A stretch of 64,000 nucleotides of DNA from JAJYSO01 sp964579505 (GTDB taxonomy: Bacteria; Bacteroidota; Bacteroidia; Flavobacteriales; Flavobacteriaceae). Location of the stretch: positions 21,797 to 85,796 of the forward strand of contig CAZOGC010000010.1 in the NCBI GenBank assembly GCA_964579505.1, read 5' to 3'. Positions 27,063 to 34,562 of the stretch are shown here, one piece after another (position 1 is the first letter of the stretch; every line of letters begins with the position of its first letter). Position numbers and translations under genes: made by a program. The notes under the pieces were generated by a model that was not told the origin of the DNA, ran no database searches, and saw only the letters and a program-made list of their open reading frames with translations.

Positions 27063-28487
27063 CTACTGGTTTAAAATTGCCAAAAGTTTTTCTTCTAAGT
27101 GACGATCGTGAAGGAAGAGGTTTCCTTTAATAGCGCCGCGCCGATCAACAAAAAATAATCGACGTAGATAAACGGTATAAAATTCGCGTTGTTCAGGAAG
27201 ACAGTCTAGTCGATATTCTGTTGTAGGATCATAATTAAAATCCTTTAGGTTATGAAGCCATTTCTCAGGATTTTTATCAATGTTAATTCCTATAAAATTA
27301 ATTTGCGGATAGCGTTTTCTCAGCTGGTCTATCTTTTTGTGCTCATATTGTTGTAAAGCCTCATTACGGTTAGACCAATAAAAGAAGACCGTAGGACCTG
27401 TAAGTAATGAATATGCTTCTACTTTTCTGCGCGTAGGGGCATATAAATTTAATTGTCCTATGTTTCCGATAAAGTGTTCTTTTTGAATACGGGCTATTTC
27501 TTTTATCTTGGTAAATTTTACAGGATTGTGAATTGTCTTTAAAATATTAATTAACGAATCTACACGAGCACTCGTTTGCGAACGAACAATAAGTTTTATC
27601 CCCAATCGAGGCATAAAACGAGAGCGCAATATCGGCAATGTAAATAACGAATCAGCTATAAACAACCGATTATTCAGATTAGCCACAGAATTGGTGTTAT
27701 AACAATCGCGTCCTGCATGGGTGGTAGCCAAACATCTCTCAACCGATTTATTGCGTAAATAATCATTTAAGAAAGCCTGATAAATATAGTATGATTGCAA
27801 GGTTTTATGGTTATAATCTACATTTTTTCGATAAGATAAAAAATTGGCGGGTAATGCCTTTTTAAATTTTTGGTAATATTTATTTACAAGAAAATAATAA
27901 CGCTCTCGCATGTCATAATTACCGTAGTTTATAATTTCTTCTGCTAGTTTCTCAAACCGGTTAGAAACTTTTTGTTGCGCTACTAATTGCTGTAATTGGG
28001 TTTGATGGCTATTTTTTATAGAGTCTATTTTATACACAAAACTTTGAGGAGCTATTTTGTAATAATGTAGAAACATGTGATCATTCGTATAAAAGTTTAA
28101 GAATACCTCCATCAAAAAATTATTGGCCTTTGCTCCTTTTCCTGAATACATTAACGACTCATCAAACTCTCGCGTATTTACACGTAGTAGTAAACTATCT
28201 CCCGGTTCTATATAAAACATCTGCGTTTGGTATAAATGACCATAATTGTGACGCAACGTATACAACCCCGGTTTAATATTAGTAGGAAACTGATAATAAA
28301 AATGATTTTTACTATCAATAGAAACCGTATCTAACACACTACCGTCTTTTAAAATGATAATATAAGGCGTTCTCGGATTTACAACTTCTCCGGAAAGTGA
28401 AGTCGAGATATCTTCAACCGAATTTGAACACCCCACAAAAGCAAAGGCAAGAAGAAAATAGAAGAGTGTGTATTTTTGTTTCATCAT
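27063..28487 (-). CDS. Lipoprotein with thioredoxin-like fold but no CxxC motif
   Basis: A 474-residue predicted lipoprotein with a short hydrophobic signal ending in a lipobox-like FVGC at about residues 17-20. Residues about 30-120 look like the beta-sandwich domain often found before TlpA-like domains in Bacteroidota (TLRHNYG, FYIEPGDSLLLRV). The C-terminal 140 residues have a thioredoxin-like pattern (TVFFYWSNRNEALQQY, INFIGINIDKNPEKW). At the position of the redox CxxC the sequence is WSNRN, so it cannot be a classical disulfide oxidoreductase. The middle is helical and unrecognised. A second ATG at 28484 is equally possible. Confidence 0.7.
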   Translation of the reverse strand: MMKQKYTLFYFLLAFAFVGCSNSVEDISTSLSGEVVNPRTPYIIILKDGSVLDTVSIDSKNHFYYQFPTNIKPGLYTLRHNYGHLYQTQMFYIEPGDSLLLRVNTREFDESLMYSGKGAKANNFLMEVFLNFYTNDHMFLHYYKIAPQSFVYKIDSIKNSHQTQLQQLVAQQKVSNRFEKLAEEIINYGNYDMRERYYFLVNKYYQKFKKALPANFLSYRKNVDYNHKTLQSYYIYQAFLNDYLRNKSVERCLATTHAGRDCYNTNSVANLNNRLFIADSLFTLPILRSRFMPRLGIKLIVRSQTSARVDSLINILKTIHNPVKFTKIKEIARIQKEHFIGNIGQLNLYAPTRRKVEAYSLLTGPTVFFYWSNRNEALQQYEHKKIDQLRKRYPQINFIGINIDKNPEKWLHNLKDFNYDPTTEYRLDCLPEQREFYTVYLRRLFFVDRRGAIKGNLFLHDRHLEEKLLAILNQ

Positions 28488-28540
28488 TCAAGAATTGCTC
28501 TTTATTAGAACTCCCAAACCTACAGTTTTGCGAGTAAAAT

Positions 28541-28548
28541 CAAAAATA
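28541..28548 (-). promoter_or_regulatory. -7 box of the thioredoxin-fold lipoprotein gene
   Basis: Minus-strand TATTTTTG, 53 bp before the start codon at 28487. Confidence 0.45.
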
Positions 28549-28684
28549 AAATAAACCCCGTACAGAAGTTGTTAACCTCTCGTTAAATTGCATCTAAAAA
28601 GGTACGAAAATTAGTTATATAAACCATTTTATAAGCATTGCGTACCCACAGAAAAATAGCCCTTTCTCTTCTCGTTTATTTGGC

Positions 28685-28692
28685 TATTTTTG
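28685..28692 (+). promoter_or_regulatory. -7 box of the ABC-F gene
   Basis: TATTTTTG, 18 bp before the ATG at 28711. It rules out the in-frame TTG at 28690 as the start. Confidence 0.5.
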
Positions 28693-28710
28693 CAAAAAAT
28701 TAATTTAGTT

Positions 28711-30336
28711 ATGTTATCAGTTTCTGATTTATCCGTTCAGTTTGGAAAACGCATTTTATTTGACGAGGTAAACATCTCTTTTACAGAAGGTAATTGCTAC
28801 GGAATTATTGGCGCTAACGGAGCCGGAAAATCTACTTTTCTAAAAATATTGGCGGGGCAAGAAGAACCTACATCAGGGCATGTTACACTAGAAACCGGAA
28901 AGCGAATGTCTGTCTTAGAGCAAAACCACAACCTCTATGACGAATATCCGGTACTAGAAACTGTGTTGCGTGGCAACAAACCTTTATTTGCCGTGAAAAC
29001 AGAAATTGATGCACTTTATGCTAATTATTCTGATGAAAATGCAGAACGTATAGGAGAATTGCAGACCACTTTTGAGGAAATGGATGGATGGAATGCTGAA
29101 AGCAGTGCCGCTGCCCTACTCTCTAATTTAGGTATCAAAGAAAATTTGCACTATGAGTTGATGCGAGACCTTGATGGAAAACAAAAAGTACGCGTTCTTT
29201 TAGCACAAACCCTTTTTGGCAATCCGGATGTGTTAATTATGGACGAGCCAACAAACGACTTAGACTACGAAACAATTACTTGGCTTGAAAATTTCTTAGC
29301 CGACTATAAAAATACCGTGATTGTGGTTTCTCACGACCGCCACTTTTTAGATGCCGTATGTACCCATATTTCTGATATAGATTTTGGAAAGATTAACCAC
29401 TTTAGCGGCAACTATACTTTTTGGTATGAATCTTCTCAGTTAGCTGCTCGTCAACGTGCTCAACAAAACAAAAAAGCAGAAGAAAAGAAAAAAGAATTAG
29501 AAGCCTTTATTCGTCGTTTTAGTGCAAACGTGGCAAAGTCTAAGCAAGCTACTTCTCGTAAAAAAATGTTGGATAAACTCAATATCAACGAAATTAAGCC
29601 TTCTAGTAGAAGGTATCCGGCTATTATTTTTGAACGCGAACGCGAGGCCGGTGACCAAATTTTAAATATTGAAAACTTAGAGGCATCTGTTGAAGGGGAA
29701 ACACTTTTTCAAAAACTCAATTTAAACTTAAAGAAAGACGACAAAGTCGTTATCTACTCAAAAGATTCGCGAGCTACTACTGCTTTCTACCATATCATTA
29801 ATGGGCAGGAAAAAGCAAAAAATGGAAGTTATGACTGGGGCGTTACCACTACTCAATCATACTTACCGGTAGACAATACGGAGTTTTTTAAAAACGACCT
29901 CACGTTAGTTGATTGGTTACGACAGTATGCTAAAACTCCTGAAGAGCGAGAAGAAGTATTTATTCGTGGTTTTTTAGGAAAAATGCTTTTTAGAGGCGAA
30001 GAAGCACTAAAATCAGCCAACGTACTTTCGGGAGGAGAGAAAGTGCGCTGCATGTTGAGTCGAATGATGATGCTACGCGCCAATGTGTTGATGTTAGACG
30101 AGCCTACCAACCATTTAGACCTAGAGTCTATCACGGCTTTTAACAACGCCTTAAAAAACTTTAAAGGAGCTGTATTACTTACCTCTCACGACCATGAGTT
30201 TGTACAGAGTTTAGCCAATCGGGTGGTAGAACTAACGCCTAATGGAATTATTGATCGCTATCTTACTTTTGAAGAATATATGGAAGATCCTAAAATAAAA
30301 GAACTCCGTAAGAGTTTATATAAACAAGACGCGTAA
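28711..30336 (+). CDS. ABC-F family ATPase (YbiT-like) with degenerate second nucleotide-binding site
   Basis: A 541-residue soluble protein with two ABC ATPase domains and no membrane part, as in ribosome-associated ABC-F proteins. The first domain has Walker A GANGAGKST (34-42), Walker B LIMDEPTNDLD, but a weak signature (DLDGKQKVR). The charged linker and VAKSKQATSRKKMLDKL resemble E. coli YbiT. The second domain keeps the LSGGEK signature and LMLDEPTNHLD, but its Walker A position reads YSKDSRATTAF and has lost GxGK[ST]. ABC-F proteins act on translating ribosomes; the role of this subtype is not established. It ends at a strong terminator. Confidence 0.88.
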   Translation: MLSVSDLSVQFGKRILFDEVNISFTEGNCYGIIGANGAGKSTFLKILAGQEEPTSGHVTLETGKRMSVLEQNHNLYDEYPVLETVLRGNKPLFAVKTEIDALYANYSDENAERIGELQTTFEEMDGWNAESSAAALLSNLGIKENLHYELMRDLDGKQKVRVLLAQTLFGNPDVLIMDEPTNDLDYETITWLENFLADYKNTVIVVSHDRHFLDAVCTHISDIDFGKINHFSGNYTFWYESSQLAARQRAQQNKKAEEKKKELEAFIRRFSANVAKSKQATSRKKMLDKLNINEIKPSSRRYPAIIFEREREAGDQILNIENLEASVEGETLFQKLNLNLKKDDKVVIYSKDSRATTAFYHIINGQEKAKNGSYDWGVTTTQSYLPVDNTEFFKNDLTLVDWLRQYAKTPEEREEVFIRGFLGKMLFRGEEALKSANVLSGGEKVRCMLSRMMMLRANVLMLDEPTNHLDLESITAFNNALKNFKGAVLLTSHDHEFVQSLANRVVELTPNGIIDRYLTFEEYMEDPKIKELRKSLYKQDA

Positions 30337-30358
30337 AACAACGCGTTTGTCCTTACAC

Positions 30359-30400
30359 AAAGAGAGAAGCCTTCAAAAAATTTTGAAGGCTTCTCTCTTT
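30359..30400. terminator. Strong bidirectional terminator
   Basis: A 20-bp perfect inverted repeat (30359-30378 with 30381-30400) with a 2-nt centre between the convergent ABC-F gene and the cysteine synthase-like gene. T-runs occur on both strands. Confidence 0.85.
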
Positions 30401-30428
30401 TATGGGGAATCGTATAATTACGTAAAAC

Positions 30429-31469
30429 TTATTTAATTACTTCTATTTTTTCTACTTCTACATCGTTGGTGCTATCGGCAAAACCTTGTTCCTTCATCCA
30501 TTTATCACTATATATTTTGCTCATATAGCGCGAACCATGATCTGGAAAAATAGCCACCACATATGAATCTTTATCAAACTCACCACGCTCCTCTAATTGT
30601 TTTATGCCTTGAAAAGCTGCTCCGCTGGTATAACCGGCAAAAATGCCTTCGGTTTTTACAATCTCACGGGCGGTATGAGCGCTATCTTCATCTGTAACTT
30701 TTACAAATTCGTCTATAATATCAAAATCAGTAGCGGTAGGAATTAGATTTTTTCCTAATCCTGAAATACGATATGGGTAAATTTCGTTTTCATCAAACTC
30801 TCCGGTTTCATGATATTTTTTTAACACCGATCCGTACGCATCAATTCCTATGATTTTTATATCCGGATTTTGCTCCTTTAAATAGCGGGCTGATCCGGAA
30901 ATAGTACCACCGGTTCCACTACAAGCTATTAGGTGAGTAATCTTTCCTTCTGTCTGTTTCCAAATTTCAGGGCCGGTTGAACGGTGGTGTGCTTCAATAT
31001 TTAACTCATTAAAATATTGATTGACATAAAAAGAGTCTTTGATTTCAGAATGCAATCGTTTAGCCACTTGGTAATAAGAACGAGGGTCGTCTGCCGCAAC
31101 GTGCGCCGGACAAACATATACCTTGGCTCCCATAGTGGTTAGCATATCAATTTTATCTTTTGATGATTTTGAGCTTACGGCCAAGATACATTCATACCCT
31201 TTAATGATACTCACCATAGCCAAGCTAAATCCGGTGTTACCCGAAGTAGTTTCAATAATAGTGCTTCCGGGTTTTAATAAACCTTTGCGTTCAGCCTCTT
31301 CAATAATATAAATAGCTATACGGTCTTTAGTAGAGTTACCAGGGTTGTAGGCTTCGACTTTAGCGTAATAGTTACCGGGAAAGTTTTGAGTAAGTTTATT
31401 CAGTTTGATTAGCGGGGTATTACCTATAAGTTGTAATACGTTATCATAGACTTGCAAATCTTCTTTCAT
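30429..31469 (-). CDS. Cysteine synthase / cystathionine beta-synthase-like PLP enzyme
   Basis: A 346-residue fold-type II PLP enzyme. The cofactor lysine is K48 in NPGNSTKDR, the TSGNTG substrate loop follows at about 84-90, and the phosphate-binding loop is GTGGTISG. The protein is longer than plain CysK and lacks CBS regulatory domains; the motifs fit the cystathionine beta-synthase-like branch found in Bacteroidota. It could use O-acetylserine with sulfide, or serine with homocysteine. Its promoter region holds a TAnnTTTG box (31533-31540) and a palindrome (31601-31621). Confidence 0.87.
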   Translation of the reverse strand: MKEDLQVYDNVLQLIGNTPLIKLNKLTQNFPGNYYAKVEAYNPGNSTKDRIAIYIIEEAERKGLLKPGSTIIETTSGNTGFSLAMVSIIKGYECILAVSSKSSKDKIDMLTTMGAKVYVCPAHVAADDPRSYYQVAKRLHSEIKDSFYVNQYFNELNIEAHHRSTGPEIWKQTEGKITHLIACSGTGGTISGSARYLKEQNPDIKIIGIDAYGSVLKKYHETGEFDENEIYPYRISGLGKNLIPTATDFDIIDEFVKVTDEDSAHTAREIVKTEGIFAGYTSGAAFQGIKQLEERGEFDKDSYVVAIFPDHGSRYMSKIYSDKWMKEQGFADSTNDVEVEKIEVIK

Positions 31470-31532
31470 AAAGTCAATATTCTAATTAACAATAAGAGAG
31501 GGCGTCTAAGAGCCCCTCTATTTTTGCTGGGG

Positions 31533-31540
31533 CAAATGTA
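31533..31540 (-). promoter_or_regulatory. -7 box of the cysteine synthase-like gene
   Basis: Minus-strand TACATTTG, 63 bp before the start codon at 31469. Confidence 0.45.
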
Positions 31541-31600
31541 CATTATTTTTTCGTAATGGCGCCCCAATTCTTATAAACCTATTTGTTTATGAATCGTTAT

Positions 31601-31621
31601 AATTACTGATAATCAGTAATT
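31601..31621. promoter_or_regulatory. 21-bp palindrome, candidate operator
   Basis: AATTACTGAT (31601-31610) and ATCAGTAATT (31612-31621) are exact reverse complements around one central base. It lies about 60 bp upstream of the -7 box of the cysteine synthase-like gene, a position that suits an activator site. The TGATAATCA core resembles Fur-family boxes, but the outer arms do not match well. Confidence 0.45.
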
Positions 31622-31700
31622 TATATTCTATTTTTCAGTTGATAAAAACTTTATATTCATTGTCGTATCATATAGTATATTCTTCATTTTGCCCAAAATA

Positions 31701-31730
31701 AAAGCCCATTTGGTTTTACAAATGGGCTTT
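31701..31730. terminator. Terminator of the lrp-like gene
   Basis: A 12-bp perfect stem (31701-31712 with 31719-31730) with a 6-nt loop. On the minus strand it is followed by a T-rich run and lies 20 bp past the stop codon at 31751. Confidence 0.8.
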
Positions 31731-31750
31731 ATTATTTTTGTTAGCTCCTT

Positions 31751-32230
31751 TTATAGGTCTTGAAAGATAGAGTGCATCAGACGTTTTTTATCGTTTAAAC
31801 TTTCTTCCATAGAAACCATTGTTTCGGTACGGTAAACTCCTTCAATATCATCTAGTAAATAGATAACACGTTTTGCGTGATCGGTATTCTTTGCGCGTAC
31901 TTTACAAAATACATTGTATTTTCCGGTAGGTACGTGGGCCTCAACTACGTTTGGAATTTCATTAATACGTTCAACTACAAACTTGGTTTGAGAGGTTTTT
32001 TTCAAAAATACACCAACATAAGCTATAAAATTATACCCCAATTTAGTGTAATCTAAATTCAAGGTAGATCCTATAATAATGCCCGCCTCTTCCATTTTTC
32101 TAACGCGTACATGAACCGTTCCGGCAGAAATATCTAGGCGCTTAGCTATATCTGTAAAAGCCGTTCTCGTATCCTCAATCAAGATATCTAATATCTGATG
32201 ATCAAGTTTGTCTAATTTAAATTTTGTCAT
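31751..32230 (-). CDS. Lrp/AsnC family transcriptional regulator
   Basis: A 159-residue regulator. The N-terminal helix-turn-helix covers about residues 5-55 (LDHQILDILIEDTRTAFTDIAKRL, SAGTVHVRVRKMEEAGII). The C-terminal RAM domain (YVGVFLKKTSQTKFVVERI, VPTGKYNVFCKVRAK) is the ligand-binding and oligomerising part. Lrp proteins respond to amino acids. Its gene has its own promoter (box 32265-32272, -33 TTTG at 32292-32295, 19-bp spacer) and terminator. The neighbouring cysteine synthase-like gene and M14 peptidase are possible but unproven targets. Confidence 0.9.
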   Translation of the reverse strand: MTKFKLDKLDHQILDILIEDTRTAFTDIAKRLDISAGTVHVRVRKMEEAGIIIGSTLNLDYTKLGYNFIAYVGVFLKKTSQTKFVVERINEIPNVVEAHVPTGKYNVFCKVRAKNTDHAKRVIYLLDDIEGVYRTETMVSMEESLNDKKRLMHSIFQDL

Positions 32231-32264
32231 AATAAAATGGTTTTTGTTCTACTCCTTCAAAGAG

Positions 32265-32295
32265 CAAAATTACCATATTTAAAAATTTTATCAAA
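32265..32295 (-). promoter_or_regulatory. Promoter of the lrp-like gene
   Basis: Minus-strand -7 box TAATTTTG (32265-32272) and -33 TTTG (32292-32295) with a 19-bp spacer, 34 bp before the start codon. Confidence 0.6.
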
Positions 32296-32304
32296 ATATT
32301 AAAT

Positions 32305-33459
32305 TTAATTATTTGTTAAAATAAGTGATATTTTTCTATTATTAATGATAATATTTTTCACAACAAATTCTATTTCTATCTCTTCATTTGATGAACTCGT
32401 TACATTCTGTTGATTAGCATCAATTTCTATATGTCCATAAAATTTCTTTAATTTTTTAATTTCAACAATTCTAGGTATAAATTTTATAGTATTTTGAAAT
32501 AGCTGTTCTTCATACTGAACAGCTATATCCGTTACTTTTTCTCGGTGCAAAGCACTCCTTATAATAATATCGTAAAATGATTTTTGATTTTCCGGTATTT
32601 TTAAATACTCATCTGTAGAATAGGTGTTCCAACTCTGACGACTAATCATTTCAAAAGCTTTGCACATTGCTATAAAAACATATTGTCGTGTAATTTCACG
32701 TTCATAATCGTGTGGGTAATGGCCTGCCTCAAACAAGAGTGTGGGTATATTTCTAGCCTGAAAATAGTCTCCTACACAATTTGGGTTATACGCATCGTCA
32801 TAGCGTCCTATATAACCGGAAAGCGCTGTTTTTTGTAGATGTGTAGCAATGCCCGCAATGAGTTGCATGGCAATTTTTCGAGAAGGATTAATTGATCTGC
32901 CGGTATTATATGCCGGTGCCAAAAAAGAGAGCGTCGCCGATTTAGGCTGGTTTCCTACGCCATAGATGGTTCGTTGATCGTGCATATTAAAACAAAAATC
33001 AGGTTGAAATTGCTCAGCTACACGCTGTAATAAACGCAATTCAGGTTGCGTTTGGTTTACGGCATCTCTATTTAAATCAACATCATTGGCGTTTCTACGT
33101 GTATAGGCTACTGCCCCATCCGGATTCAATACCGCTATAATTTTAAACCGACAGCTATTAGTTAATTGTGTTATAAAAGTATCCGGCTGCTGAACTGCTT
33201 CTAAAAAATCGAGTACTGCTTTGGTGGTAGTGGTTTCATTACCATGCATCTGTGCCCACATAAGAATACGCGTTTCACCCTGGCCAAATTCTATACTATA
33301 AATAGAACGACCTTGTACTGATTCTCCTTCTTCCTTTATTACAAATTTAGACGAGAGCGATTGTAGGTACTCTTCGATTTTTTTGTAATCAAGATAACGA
33401 CCAAAAAAGCGTTTATTTTTTATACGCTCAAATAACGATAAATAGATTTCTTTTTCCAT
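32305..33459 (-). CDS. M14 family zinc carboxypeptidase, cytoplasmic
   Basis: A 384-residue metallopeptidase. Zinc ligands are H72 and E75 (QMHGNETT) and H160 (NMHDQR); LNRD at 129-132 supplies the substrate-binding asparagine/arginine pair and E244 (LLFEAGHYPH) is the catalytic glutamate. There is no signal peptide, so the substrate should be an intracellular peptide or conjugate. The last 100 residues are an AT-rich-coded extension without a recognised fold. The start codon lies 2 bp from a palindromic operator (33461-33476) that contains the gene's own -7 box, so it is likely controlled by the divergent XRE regulator. Confidence 0.85.
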   Translation of the reverse strand: MEKEIYLSLFERIKNKRFFGRYLDYKKIEEYLQSLSSKFVIKEEGESVQGRSIYSIEFGQGETRILMWAQMHGNETTTTKAVLDFLEAVQQPDTFITQLTNSCRFKIIAVLNPDGAVAYTRRNANDVDLNRDAVNQTQPELRLLQRVAEQFQPDFCFNMHDQRTIYGVGNQPKSATLSFLAPAYNTGRSINPSRKIAMQLIAGIATHLQKTALSGYIGRYDDAYNPNCVGDYFQARNIPTLLFEAGHYPHDYEREITRQYVFIAMCKAFEMISRQSWNTYSTDEYLKIPENQKSFYDIIIRSALHREKVTDIAVQYEEQLFQNTIKFIPRIVEIKKLKKFYGHIEIDANQQNVTSSSNEEIEIEFVVKNIIINNRKISLILTNN

Positions 33460-33460
33460 A

Positions 33461-33476
33461 GTTTACAAAAGTAAAC
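33461..33476. promoter_or_regulatory. Operator site 1 overlapping the M14 peptidase promoter
   Basis: GTTTAC-AAAA-GTAAAC is a perfect inverted repeat with 4-bp spacer. Read on the minus strand it contains TACTTTTG (33466-33473), a TAnnTTTG -7 box, just 6 bp before the M14 start codon, so the transcript would be leaderless. Confidence 0.55.
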
Positions 33477-33484
33477 ATTTGAAT

Positions 33485-33500
33485 ATTCACATTTGTAAAC
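33485..33500. promoter_or_regulatory. Operator site 2 (degenerate left arm)
   Basis: ATTCAC-ATTT-GTAAAC. The right arm is perfect and the left arm matches 4 of 6 positions of GTTTAC. It starts 24 bp from site 1. Confidence 0.4.
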
Positions 33501-33518
33501 AACATAATTGAATAAATA

Positions 33519-33534
33519 GTTTAATCTTGTAAAC
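33519..33534. promoter_or_regulatory. Operator site 3
   Basis: GTTTAA-TCTT-GTAAAC. The right arm is perfect and the left arm matches 5 of 6 positions, with the same 4-bp spacer as sites 1, 2 and 4. Confidence 0.45.
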
Positions 33535-33696
33535 AAAAAGAAGGCTGTTTTAACACAATACCGCTAGGGATTAGATAAATTTTATATTTAAAACAATTAT
33601 AATTTTATTATTAGTACCTTATATAATTTTATTTAAACTTATACTTTAATTATAATATGTTATTTTATAACTAAAATGGCTAAAGATAAATTATTT

Positions 33697-33712
33697 GTTT
33701 ACATTTGTAATG
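33697..33712. promoter_or_regulatory. Operator site 4 overlapping the XRE gene promoter
   Basis: GTTTAC-ATTT-GTAATG. The left arm is perfect and the right arm matches 4 of 6. It contains TACATTTG (33700-33707), a TAnnTTTG -7 box for the XRE gene, so binding here would block its own promoter. Confidence 0.5.
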
Positions 33713-33728
33713 AATTGGTATTTAAAAA

Positions 33729-34142
33729 ATGATTACAATGGTGAACAGTGATAAATTTGCTACTCGGCTAAAAAAAATAATGGATTACTATGATTTATCG
33801 GCCTCTTCTTTTGCCGATAAAATTGAGGTAGGCCGCTCTTCTATTTCGCATCTTCTTTCGGGAAGAAATAAACCGAGTTTAGACTTTGTAATGAAAGTCT
33901 TACACACCTTCCCCGAAATAAACTTATATTGGTTAATGAATGGAAAAGGGTATTTTATACACGAAAATGACTCGACTACTCCATTTAAGCCACTAGCAAT
34001 TGATTATAAAAAAAACACAGATGCCGCTGCACATACTATGAGGGGTCACACTTCTACCCCTTCGGCCAACGCTAAAGAAATTAAACGAATTATTATTTTA
34101 TATAAGGATGGTAGTTTTGAATCTTTTGAGAATAATCCTTAA
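33729..34142 (+). CDS. XRE family helix-turn-helix regulator
   Basis: A 137-residue DNA-binding protein. Residues about 10-65 form an HTH_XRE domain (TRLKKIMDYYDLSASSFADKI, VGRSSISHLLSGRNKPSLDFVM), followed by NLYWLMNGKGYFI, a tail common in Bacteroidota members. The C-terminal 60 residues are polar and probably flexible. A second in-frame ATG at 33738 is possible. It diverges from the M14 peptidase across 269 bp that hold four GTTTAC-N4-GTAAAC sites, one over its own -7 box; autorepression and control of the peptidase are the simplest reading. A small lipoprotein gene follows 17 bp later. Confidence 0.85.
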   Translation: MITMVNSDKFATRLKKIMDYYDLSASSFADKIEVGRSSISHLLSGRNKPSLDFVMKVLHTFPEINLYWLMNGKGYFIHENDSTTPFKPLAIDYKKNTDAAAHTMRGHTSTPSANAKEIKRIIILYKDGSFESFENNP

Positions 34143-34159
34143 ATTTGTCGGAAAAACCC

Positions 34160-34546
34160 ATGAAATCTGTATTTGGCTACGCCCTGCTCTTCGTCTCTTT
34201 AACTGCGTGCTACACGCCTAAAAAAGATTGTAAAAAATATCATACCGGGTCTTTTGAATACCAAGCGCTAATTGATGGGAAGCTGCAAACCGCCAAAATT
34301 AAACGCACCGATTCTTTTCTTATTGATTATTCACATAAAATTCCCGATACTTCTACGGTAAGGTGGATTAACAACTGTACTTATATAGTTACCAAATATC
34401 ACCCCAAAACATTGCAAGATAAACAAGCCTATCAGGTGCGTATTATCACCACAGATAAAGACAGTTATACCTTTGAGTTTTCAAAAGTGGGAGGTACAAA
34501 GGCAAAAACCTTTACCGCAAAACGTATTCCACCTATTACAAAATAA
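34160..34546 (+). CDS. Small predicted lipoprotein, unknown function
   Basis: A 128-residue protein with a signal peptide and lipobox LTAC (MKSVFGYALLFVSLTAC), so the mature form should be lipid-anchored. The mature part is a short beta-rich domain (FEYQALIDGKLQTAKIKRTDSFLIDY, YQVRIITTDKDSYTFEFSKVGG). I do not recognise a defined family, though I recall similar small genes beside parC in Flavobacteriia. The ATG at 34160 is chosen; an in-frame TTG at 34145 would spoil the signal peptide. It converges with parC, 16 bp apart. Confidence 0.65.
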   Translation: MKSVFGYALLFVSLTACYTPKKDCKKYHTGSFEYQALIDGKLQTAKIKRTDSFLIDYSHKIPDTSTVRWINNCTYIVTKYHPKTLQDKQAYQVRIITTDKDSYTFEFSKVGGTKAKTFTAKRIPPITK

Positions 34547-34562
34547 CAGATAGACTACCCTA

